Of a stretch of 64,000 nucleotides of DNA, positions 57,176 through 64,000 are shown piece after piece. The notes below the pieces were generated by a model. The model saw only the letters and a program-made list of their open reading frames with translations. It did no database searches and was not told the DNA's origin. Location: contig OZ231126.1 in assembly GCA_965153355.1 (NCBI GenBank), positions 109,244,001-109,308,000 of the forward strand, written 5' to 3'. How positions within the stretch are numbered: the stretch's first letter is position 1; each line of letters starts with the position of its first letter. The stretch is from Flaccisagitta enflata (lineage: Eukaryota; Chaetognatha; Sagittoidea; Aphragmophora). Both the position numbers and the translations under genes were made by a program.

Positions 57176-57400
57176 CACAATACCCAATACCCAATACCCA
57201 ATAACCAATGCCAATACCCAATACCAAATACCCATTGCCCAATACCCAGTACCCATTGCCCAAATAGCCTATACCTATTGCCCAATACCCTTTACCCAAT
57301 ACCCAATACCCAACATCCAATACCCAATACCCAATACCCAATACACAATACCCAATACACAAATACCCAATACCCAATACCGAATGTCTAATACACAATA
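57176..57400. repeat. CCCAATA heptamer array in an MCP intron
   Basis: About 30 copies of ACCCAAT(A/T) with variants such as ACCAATGCC and CATTGCC. It occupies most of the first recognised MCP intron (57117-57405). The heptamer is telomere-like in form but interstitial. Confidence 0.9.
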
Positions 57401-58012
57401 CTCACATGCATTCCCCTCTGTGTCCTCTCTAAAACCAGCTCCAAACAGATTTATTTCCCTCCACTCTGGTGTGTAGTCCAGCATCAAACGCAAAAAGAGG
57501 AGATGCGCAGAATATCGCTCATTTTCAAACGCTTCCTCCCCCCACCAATACTTTAACCGTCTCGAAAATCAATATCGCCAAAAAGTTGACACAGGAAATC
57601 TGATCAGTCTCCGCATATTCCCCTCCATCTTTTTTCAATTTCAATGAAAATATCAACTCCGATTCAGGCCCATAAAGTTCAGAGGGCAGAGTTGGGGGCA
57701 ACTGAAAGTTCATTTTTTTTGCGTTTTTCAAGCTATTTGAGGGGGCAATTTCAACTCGGTGAGATCCAACAATTCCAGCGTAATTTGGGGGAAGCAATGA
57801 TATCTTGCAGATATTTGGAACGTTTATCTCACTGTCAACCAACATTTCCATGATTCCGTTTGGTATGGTTTGGCCTGAAATGTTAAAAATACAATAATGG
57901 GCATGTTAACCGCTTTAATACCATTTACATTGCAACAACCATCACAGCAAATTTTACATAAAATGCAAATGGGGTACTGTTAGTCTACCCAACCATCTTT
58001 TCATGCATTTAG

Positions 58013-58585
58013 TCATTCTTTTTTGAATGAATAGAGATTGTTGTTTAATTTGTATGTGCCAGATTCCACCCGCCTACGAAGGACCGCTCCTAGGCGTCGT
58101 TGCAAATATTTGGTCGGCTGAAGCGAAAAGTTCCTCAGCAAGAACTCTTGGATGAACGAACGTCCCACTCCAATCTCGTGTCCCGCCAAAATGGCCTGGT
58201 CGACGAACCCCTCAAATTGATGCGCCGTAACGACGTCCCTCTTGCTTCGATCTTCCTCCAAAGCGCTGTTACTCATATTAATCAACTCAGTCAGGCGCTC
58301 CTTGAAGATACACATGGCGTCATGAATGCTTTGCAACTTTGCATCCATCATATCCAGCCTCTCCTCCACCGACGCACTGGACACCTTCGCGCATCCTCCT
58401 GCTACGCCTTCAACATCTTCGTCGTTGCTCTCAATTGGAGTTTCATTGTTGCTCTGATCATCTCCATCGTTACTCCCATCGTCTTCGTCGTAGCTCGACA
58501 AATCCTCGTCCATCAAATTCTTGGTTTTTTCATCGCCGTCTCCAACGCCAATCATCTTTTCTCCCTGGACGTTTTCCTCCATCAT
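58013..58585 (-). CDS. Winged-helix-like (linker-histone-like) DNA-binding protein, element 2
   Basis: 190 residues, intact. The acidic N-terminus (MMEENVQGEKM, then Asp/Glu/Asn-rich) leads to VEERLDMMDAKLQSIHDAM, KRDVVTAHQFEGFVDQAI, then the conserved C-terminal domain FIQEFLLRNFSLQPTKYLQR and RRVESGTYKL followed by a short basic end. It aligns along its length with the element 1 protein at 28488-29003. The helix-helix-V..G.Y pattern is what suggests a winged-helix fold. It sits directly upstream of the MCP gene. Confidence 0.55.
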   Translation of the reverse strand: MMEENVQGEKMIGVGDGDEKTKNLMDEDLSSYDEDDGSNDGDDQSNNETPIESNDEDVEGVAGGCAKVSSASVEERLDMMDAKLQSIHDAMCIFKERLTELINMSNSALEEDRSKRDVVTAHQFEGFVDQAILAGHEIGVGRSFIQEFLLRNFSLQPTKYLQRRLGAVLRRRVESGTYKLNNNLYSFKKE

Positions 58586-58639
58586 TAGGTCAGTTTTTCA
58601 CTTTTTTTTTAATTTTCTAATGTCAACTGCAATTATAAA

Positions 58640-58740
58640 TTGTGGGGTACATCAACCATTTTTAGGTGCGACAAACCGCCTCTATAACTGGCTCTGTCCG
58701 TCGGTCGGTAGGTTGGTCGGTAACGCAATCTTATTACAAT
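58640..58740 (-). repeat. SINE-like family fragment between two element 2 genes
   Basis: Reverse-strand GACC/AACC tetramers followed by AGGCGGTTTGTCGCACCTAA, a degraded tail, lie between the winged-helix-like and Cys-rich genes. Confidence 0.5.
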
Positions 58741-58826
58741 TTTTATATAATCTAACATTTACTACCACATACAAAACCACGCTTTCAGTCCATTTGCCTT
58801 TGCGTATAGCCTTTATTCGCATCCCT

Positions 58827-59294
58827 TTAGTCCATCCCAAATTCTTCAAAATATTGTTTCACAATTCCCTCCATCTTCTTTCTTCTCATTTGCCGCTTTT
58901 TCTTTCTTTTTTCCTCTCTTATCTTTCTACGGACAGCTTTCATACTTTCAAATGGCTTGTTTTTGGCGTAGCAGTCTCCACATGTCGCTTCACCGCATTC
59001 CCCCTTGCAATTTTTGCTCAGGGTTGCCAGTTCCAACCGAATGACTTCTTGACGATCCGTTGCTTCTTCCGCATGCCCATTTTTTCCATTGTCATTCTTG
59101 ATCTTTTGCACGCCAACGTTGACCTTCTTCTGCTTTCTGCCATTGAGCCTGATCTTTGATGGACTGCCCTTTTCCATACTCGCTTCACCGACCTTTGTCC
59201 ACGGCCCATAGATCATCAAATTGCAACTTTCAAAGCAGTTGCATTTGCGTTTTCTGAGAACTGGCATTAGGTCGACGACAGTATGTTTTTCCAT
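58827..59294 (-). CDS. Cys-rich basic protein, element 2
   Basis: 155 residues, intact. It starts MEKHTVVDLMPVLRKRKCNC with the CNCFESC cluster (about 18-24), has a Lys-rich middle, then CKGECGEATCGDCYAKNKP and ESMKAVRRKIREEKRKKKRQ, and an acidic end. Only the two Cys clusters and the ESMKAVRRK stretch are shared with element 1 (27787-28332); the Pro/Ser linker of element 1 is absent. Zinc-dependent DNA or RNA binding is inferred. Confidence 0.55.
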   Translation of the reverse strand: MEKHTVVDLMPVLRKRKCNCFESCNLMIYGPWTKVGEASMEKGSPSKIRLNGRKQKKVNVGVQKIKNDNGKNGHAEEATDRQEVIRLELATLSKNCKGECGEATCGDCYAKNKPFESMKAVRRKIREEKRKKKRQMRRKKMEGIVKQYFEEFGMD

Positions 59295-59397
59295 GCTCTT
59301 GATTGTCTATGCAGTATTTCTTCAATCAATTAATTTAAACTGTCAACAAAAACAAACCATATTCATACATGCATGACCTCTTTTATCGGCAACAAAT

Positions 59398-60018
59398 TCA
59401 GTCAATCACAATGCAATCATCTTTGTCTTTATTCCAATTGTTTTTACTTCCCCCAAAAAGCGTTTCATTCCATCCCTTCACTTTTTCTTTCCACCTTTCC
59501 TCAGAACCGTCACTTCCCTCGGTTGTCTTCGTACTTTCCGCGCCAAAAAGCATTTGCCTCCACTCTTTCACTTTTTCATCCCACCCAGGACCGTAACATT
59601 CCCCATTTCCGTTCGCACTGTCCGCCAATTCAGCGTCCAAATCGTCCCACGAAACCCAATCTCCACTCTTCTCACTGCAGTTGCCCATTTTTGCATTTCC
59701 AGCTGCTTTTTTCTTCTTTGCTTGTTCTCTCTTCTCTTGACGTTTTAACTGTCTCTTCATCAATTCCTCCATATCCGACGGGGGCCCAAAAGATTCGACC
59801 CTATGACTGCACCAAATTCCAGTTTGTCGCCTTCTTGAGTTCAAATTGTACATCTTTCTCTCCTTTTCATCACATCTGTTTATTATCTCATACGCTTCCC
59901 GCACCTTCCTGTGCATATCTTCTTCATCAAAAGCGTCTCCATTGGCATATATGTCAATTATTCTACATATTCCACGGTCTTTTTGGCATATAGGCAAATG
60001 TTTATGCTCCAACGACAT
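59398..60018 (-). CDS. Charged protein with MYNLNSRRRQ motif, element 2
   Basis: Uninterrupted 206-codon frame from MSLEHKHLPICQKDRG to DDCIVID. It has KMYNLNSRRRQTGIWCSHRV (about 70-89), a PPSDMEELMKRQLKRQEKRE helix, WVSWDDLDAELAD and two tandem copies of a W(D/K)EKVK(E/G)W module near the end (about 59400-59590). The element 1 copy has one such module. Start chosen at the methionine matching element 1; the frame is open 69 bases further upstream. Confidence 0.5.
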   Translation of the reverse strand: MSLEHKHLPICQKDRGICRIIDIYANGDAFDEEDMHRKVREAYEIINRCDEKERKMYNLNSRRRQTGIWCSHRVESFGPPSDMEELMKRQLKRQEKREQAKKKKAAGNAKMGNCSEKSGDWVSWDDLDAELADSANGNGECYGPGWDEKVKEWRQMLFGAESTKTTEGSDGSEERWKEKVKGWNETLFGGSKNNWNKDKDDCIVID

Positions 60019-60105
60019 CTGCTGCACATAAAACTGGGTTAATACAATGCTTATATACAAAATTAATCCATCAACTAATTTTTTCAATCACTTAACCATT
60101 CATTG

Positions 60106-60507
60106 TCAATATTTCTCATCCTCTTCTCCGTCACTTGATTCAGTCCATGAGCTGTCACTCGAACTGTCACTCGACGAACTGCTACTCGATGAGGATTCCG
60201 TCTCCTCCTTGTCTTTTTTTTTTCTTTTTTGGTCATTTTTTTTTTCATCTTTTTTACTTGTAGATTTCTTTCTTTTTTTGGCTTCAACCTTCTTCTCTGT
60301 CTTTTTTTTTTTGGCCCCTTGGTCACCTTTTTTCACTTGTTTTTTCTTTTTCTTCACTTGCTTTTTCTTTTTCTTTTCTGCATTCTTGATGTCCTCGTTA
60401 TAATTTTCCACGGCCGACTGGTTCTCTTTGGTTGTGGACAGTTCCAATCGATTTTTACCCTTTATCTTGGTCATAATGACCTCCAACGCGTCACCCGTGA
60501 TGCTCAT
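60106..60507 (-). CDS. Lys-rich protein with poly-Ser tail, element 2
   Basis: 133 residues, intact. MSITGDALEVIMTKIKG and NQSAVENYNEDIKNAEKK match element 1 closely. A long KK/KKQVK block and a SSSSSSSSSDSSSDSSW tail with an acidic end follow. Divergence in the low-complexity part and conservation in the first 45 residues suggest the N-terminus is the interaction domain. Confidence 0.55.
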   Translation of the reverse strand: MSITGDALEVIMTKIKGKNRLELSTTKENQSAVENYNEDIKNAEKKKKKQVKKKKKQVKKGDQGAKKKKTEKKVEAKKRKKSTSKKDEKKNDQKRKKKDKEETESSSSSSSSSDSSSDSSWTESSDGEEDEKY

Positions 60508-60509
60508 AT

Positions 60510-61668
60510 CTAGATTTTTTTGAAAATAATCAAATCAAAGCTAATTGAAAACTTTTTTACACTACTGGTATCAAAACGGGAAAATGAATTATTGTACAAA
60601 CAAAAATTCAGCTCCTCGATGCGTCGACAAGATGAAATCCTTTTGGTATGACAAATAAGTTTTTTTGTCTCAAAATTGTAAGATGATAGAATAGAATAGG
60701 TGTTACCGGCATAAAAAAAAGTCGGTTCTATCAATGTCTTGAATTCAATGTGACAAATCTTATCCTTTTCATCCAAAAACTGCACTAAACCACTAAGACT
60801 CATGCTACGACAAATTTTTAAAGACATCTTTTCTGAATCGCTCATACAGTCATCTTTAGAGTTGCCTTTGAAATTTGTCAGTTGAGACACCTCGTCATAA
60901 AATCCAAGAGCCAGAAATAAAGGACAATTAGCAAAAAACATCATTCCCTGGGCCATTTCCAACTTGACCCTGTTTTCACTATAAGATACATTAAATAACT
61001 CTTCTACTTTGTTTTTCCAACTCACTCCAGACTTTGACCGCCTCAAATCATAATTTGCCACCAAAGTACTATCTACATTCTTTCCATTTGCTTTAATGTC
61101 AACGTTAGGTCCATTCACAACTACTTCTCCAGAACGCGCAAACAGCAGTAGGATTTGCGTCACCCGCAGCAGCAGCGGCAGTAGGATTTGCGTCAACTGC
61201 AACAGCAGCAGCAGTAGAATTTGCGTCACCCGCAGCGGCAGCAGCTCCATTAACAGTCACCGCCGAATCGTTTGAACTCCCATTTGCTTCCGATGCAACT
61301 CCAGAGTCTGTCTCAGGTCTTACTTTCACTGATGCTTCTTTGTATTCACTACAAACAGTTGTATATACAAAATTGTTGCATACAAGGCAATTCAATTGCT
61401 TGCAGAGATCCTCTATAGACGTATAATTTAGTTCAAAATGTCGTATTTCTTCTTTTTTTAAAAAGTTTTTGTCTTCTCCAAAAAACATGAAAAACTTCAC
61501 ATTTTTTTGTCTTTCAGTTATTGTCAAATTCTCTAAGCGCACAAACACTTTGTCCCTTTCATCGTAGTTAGGAGTTAATCCATTCAAATTCACGTGAAAA
61601 GAGCTTTTTTCCCTCACGTAGCATCCAGCTTTACTAGTGTCCACTCTAATTTCCCGCAAAACTTCCAT
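60510..61668 (-). pseudogene. Homologue of the 375-residue protein, one frameshift
   Basis: Two overlapping open blocks. 61668-61105 starts MEVLREIRVDTSKAGCYVRE and shares SSFHVNLNGL and FVRLENLTI with element 1; 61250-60510 carries MAQGMMFFANCPLFLALGF, IEPTFFYAGN and the C-terminus. The frame changes inside a GCA/GCG (Ala, Val, Asp) repeat at about 61140-61250, a length-unstable sequence, so slippage or an assembly error are both possible. The Ala-repeat linker replaces the acidic linker of element 1. Confidence 0.55.
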
Positions 61669-61700
61669 TTTACTTAGTTCCCACACTTCATTTCTTCTTT

Positions 61701-62159
61701 TCAAACAAAATTACGCAGCGCGACATTTCTCCCCTTTCTTCCTACAGAGTCACCACCGCCCCCACTGCCATGTTGCACTCCATTTGATGCCGCGTCAGTG
61801 CCATCGCGGCTCCAATCACCAAGTCGAAAATTTACACTCAAATCGCGACCAAATCGCATCCGGACATGGGCAACCACCTTCCTTCCGAGCAAAAACATCA
61901 CCATCAACACGGCAAAAATGACGAAGAGGCCTTTGATATACAGACCCAAAGCGTCAAGCCATTTCAGCTCAAATTCGACCTCCGGAATTTCAATTTCTTT
62001 GGTTGGTACTGTATCCACAAAGGTCGATACCGTGGAATAGCTATCAATGGGTTCCAAATCCACAGAGGTCGGTCTTGATAATTCTGTGAAAGTCACATTT
62101 GTGCTATTTGTCCATAACGGCCCCACCGAAGCAAATTCGATTCCTGAAGTGACATTCAT
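61701..62159 (-). CDS. Single-pass membrane protein, element 2
   Basis: 152 residues from MNVTSGIEFA, intact. An ectodomain-like Thr/Ser/Asn-rich first half with NVT and NST sites is followed by VEFELKWLDALG, one hydrophobic segment (LFVIFAVLMVMFLLGRKV), a Gly/Ser-rich insert and the conserved ending GRNVALRNFV. Same layout as 24689-25060, with a longer linker on both sides. Confidence 0.6.
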   Translation of the reverse strand: MNVTSGIEFASVGPLWTNSTNVTFTELSRPTSVDLEPIDSYSTVSTFVDTVPTKEIEIPEVEFELKWLDALGLYIKGLFVIFAVLMVMFLLGRKVVAHVRMRFGRDLSVNFRLGDWSRDGTDAASNGVQHGSGGGGDSVGRKGRNVALRNFV

Positions 62160-62196
62160 CATTTTTTTTCTGTTACACACAAAGTAAAACACAATT

Positions 62197-63373
62197 TTAT
62201 ACATTTTTTGAAGTGAAATAGGGCTTTTTGCTACCTTCTACAGTGAAATATGTATATACACCATCATTTTTCCTCACAGCACTCTCCCCTAAACAATTCA
62301 GGTACCGCGCTTTGCCTATTGTCATGTTTTTAAACACCTTTAATTCGTAGTATGAGAATTTGGCCTCAGATACAGGGGCAAAACTATACACATTGCCCAA
62401 AAGAAAGTAAAATAGACCATCGTAGTTAAACCGTTGCAAAACGATATAGTAACGATCACCAAAGCTTCCATGGCTTTCCTTAAAACCCAGATTCTCTTTA
62501 GCACTGTTTTTTTGTACCTTTACTACACAGTACAACTCAATATTCATTGGATTTTTGAGATTTTTTTTCAAATACTTCCTACTTTTAATCCTATGAGAGT
62601 GTTTCATCATGGCGACCTGTTTTGGGTTTTGATTTATCATATCTTTACTTGAATAGCCGTTAAACACAGCACGACCTCGACTATTCATGATTTTTTGAAC
62701 TGCCAGTAGTCTCTCAGGCCACTTCATAACTCCACTGCTCTCATCATTTTGCAGGCTTCTCTCAATCATCATTTTTGCCGTTCTAATAGCCTGCTCAGCG
62801 AAAACCGAACCCTTACCCTTCCTCTCAAGTCTTCTAGGTGGTATAGGGTTAGATTTAATGCCATGCATTTTTAAAAACGATAAAAAAGATTTGAGCCAAA
62901 TTCCTGGCCATAGTCGCTACTGAACCTTTTGAAGCGTTCAGGCAAATAATCAGAGTTATAAAACACAAATTCAAAAGCTGCAATCACATCTTTTGCACGA
63001 GTTGACTTCAACGGGGCCAAAAATGTCATTAATGACAACGAATCAATTAACAACAGAATCATTTTTGTAGCGTCAGTCCCATACTGTCGATATTTACTAA
63101 AAAAGGCTAAATCACCATGCATCCAGTAAAAAAAATCAGGTGCCAAAATCATAGCTCTGGATGTCTCCCTTTTTAATCTTTCAGAATCATTTCGTATAAC
63201 CAAACCGCTGGACTGCTGCCCTTCAAGAAATTCTTCTATTTCTTCTTTTTTTACATCAAATCCTCTTTTACTTAAATATTTATGAATTTCATTCTTATTC
63301 TTTGACAGAAACAGCGGAGATTCTTTCTTCTGAAGCGCAGAAGTCAAAGTTTTTCTCACACTAGATCTCATTT
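62197..63373 (-). pseudogene. DDE integrase (Polinton family), one frameshift, element 2
   Basis: Starts MRSSVRKTLTS at 63371, overlapping the preceding stop by ATGA as in element 1. The first block (to 62871) carries the first catalytic Asp in HGDLAFFSK, the LLLIDSLSL strand and the second Asp in SSDYGQEF; the second block (62868-62197, other frame) carries GSVFAE with the catalytic Glu and a full C-terminal domain including FGDRYYIVL, FYFLLGNVY and ARYLNCLGE. The break lies in the loop between the second Asp and the Glu, next to a TTTTTAAAAACG run. Apart from this single shift the protein is complete, so element 2 keeps the C-terminal part that element 1 has lost. Confidence 0.8.
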
Positions 63374-64000
63374 TCGCACCCTCTTTTTCTTCCCAGTGTC
63401 TGGAGCGACCAAGGCAGACTTCCACGCCTCGTCCAACTTTGCAGTCAACCTAGGAGATCGGCGTAGAGAATTCAAAGATTGGTCATCAAGGCCAAATTTT
63501 TTCGCAGCCGGCGTCAAATTTTCCTCCTCCTCATCCGCGCCTCTTCGACGCTTCCTCCCTTTCTCCTTCACTTCCTGCCGTCCTACCGACGATTCATCTG
63601 CCACAACAGGCGCGTCCGACGTGTTATTTTCAACAGCATCATCTACAGCTTCATTCGCGTCAACTCCAATATCTTCATTGTTTGCAGGTACCACATTTAA
63701 GGCAGCTTTATCCTTTTCTCTTATGGTACTAATTTTTATTAAATCGTCTTTGATCGCAACGGAATCGCCCGATCGAATTGCGTGTACAGCAGTTTTTATA
63801 TGCAAAAGTCCCTCCAAAAATAGAGTTAATCCTATCGGTAAATTAGCCGCGTCATTTTTCACACAGAATTGAATCAAATTTTTTATATTCGTGAATCTGA
63901 TGGTTTCAGATGCTACAATGATCTCGAGAGAGTTTCTGTCGTAGCTCATATACTCACTTTGGTTTATTGACTGCAAAATAGTCTCACCCAATTCTCTTTC
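63368..64000 (-). CDS. KR-rich nuclear-type protein, element 2, cut by the window edge
   Basis: Open from the right edge to 63368. It shares GETIL, FTNIKNLIQFCVKNDAANLP and IGLTLFLEGLLHIKTA with element 1, followed by an acidic linker, KGRKRRRGADEEEE, KKFGLDDQSLNSLRRSPRL and a KKKRVRK end, a strong nuclear-localisation-type cluster. The codons for RRSPRL are contiguous here, whereas in element 1 an intron splits them. The N-terminus lies beyond 64000, as should the ATPase and the small basic protein. Confidence 0.6.
   Translation of the reverse strand, partial: ERELGETILQSINQSEYMSYDRNSLEIIVASETIRFTNIKNLIQFCVKNDAANLPIGLTLFLEGLLHIKTAVHAIRSGDSVAIKDDLIKISTIREKDKAALNVVPANNEDIGVDANEAVDDAVENNTSDAPVVADESSVGRQEVKEKGRKRRRGADEEEENLTPAAKKFGLDDQSLNSLRRSPRLTAKLDEAWKSALVAPDTGKKKRVRK

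Larger units (their letters stand above)
55158..57874 (-). pseudogene. Major capsid protein (double jelly-roll hexon type), about eight exons
   Basis: Builds the icosahedral shell. Exons on the minus strand: 57874-57406, 57116-57039, 56945-56829, 56739-56387, 56113-56027, about 55925-55745, about 55490-55392 and 55277-55158 (stop). Family landmarks appear in order: PPTLPSELYG and LKLKKDGGEY in exon 1, ending with LMLDYTPEWREINLFGAGF; HVPLSFLSRYFSLPFLIPQK and a WYSLVNSEKLERVIP stretch in the 56739 exon; QFAKLPEILIVMFQKEAEFL in the 56113 exon; ALDFRLRFSSALS at the end. One single-base frame disruption lies in a C7 run (57537-57543, + strand). Exon 1 is preceded by an acceptor, so another 5' exon exists. 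Capsid genes of this class are usually uninterrupted; the intron number is odd. MCP assignment is strong, exon edges moderate. Confidence 0.75.

Noticed and set aside
58100-59159. Plus-strand frames over the winged-helix-like and Cys-rich genes
   Set aside because: They are antisense shadows of minus-strand genes that have clear homologues in element 1.
59373-59993. 206-codon plus-strand frame
   Set aside because: Antisense shadow of the charged-protein gene at 59398-60018, which is conserved in element 1.

Overview
The window looks like repeat-rich, intron-containing nuclear DNA of an animal, probably an invertebrate. The reasons are long (GA)n, (CT)n and (GTCC)n microsatellites, many minisatellites, GT-AG introns with pyrimidine tracts, SINE-, hAT- and mariner-like repeats, and virus-like genes of the Maverick/Polinton (adintovirus-like) kind. 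I cannot name the species. No ordinary host gene, tRNA or rRNA was recognised.

Layout. 1-21 kb is almost entirely repeats: minisatellites with units near AAACCAGACTC and AAAATGACC, microsatellites, a short interspersed family ending in a self-complementary AGTCGCGTGCACGCGACT-like sequence, a hAT-like element nested in one copy of that family, a 6 kb block of shuffled inverted repeats, and a 589 bp mariner-like foldback. 21.3-29.75 kb (+ strand) is a relic of a Polinton-like element ('element 1'): packaging ATPase (5' truncated), small basic protein, KR-rich nuclear-type protein, DDE integrase, single-pass membrane protein, a 375-residue protein, Lys/Ser-rich protein, coiled/charged protein, Cys-rich basic protein, winged-helix-like protein and the first exons of a double-jelly-roll major capsid protein (MCP). 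It stops inside the MCP gene. 29.75-35.5 kb is non-coding and repeat-laden.

35.5-50.2 kb (+ strand) holds a chain of unfamiliar, intron-split, partly decayed genes ending in a superfamily 3 (parvovirus NS1-like) helicase gene spread over about 13 exons. 50.5-64 kb (- strand) holds a second, diverged element ('element 2'): a decayed protein-primed-type B-family DNA polymerase, an MCP gene cut into about eight exons, then the same gene series as element 1 in the same order (winged-helix-like, Cys-rich, charged, Lys/Ser-rich, 375-residue homologue, membrane protein, integrase, KR-rich protein), running off the right edge.

How the genes fit together: integrase for insertion; PolB, and perhaps the SF3 helicase, for genome replication; ATPase and MCP for packaging and capsid; the basic, Cys-rich and winged-helix-like proteins probably for DNA condensation or nuclear work. 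Whether the helicase arm and the PolB/MCP arm are one large convergent element is an inference. Most genes carry stops, frameshifts or truncations, so I read the window as endogenous, mostly inactive copies. The most unusual features are the intron density of virus-type genes and an intron in element 1 that is absent from element 2 and carries a copy of the dispersed repeat family, which suggests introner-like intron gain.
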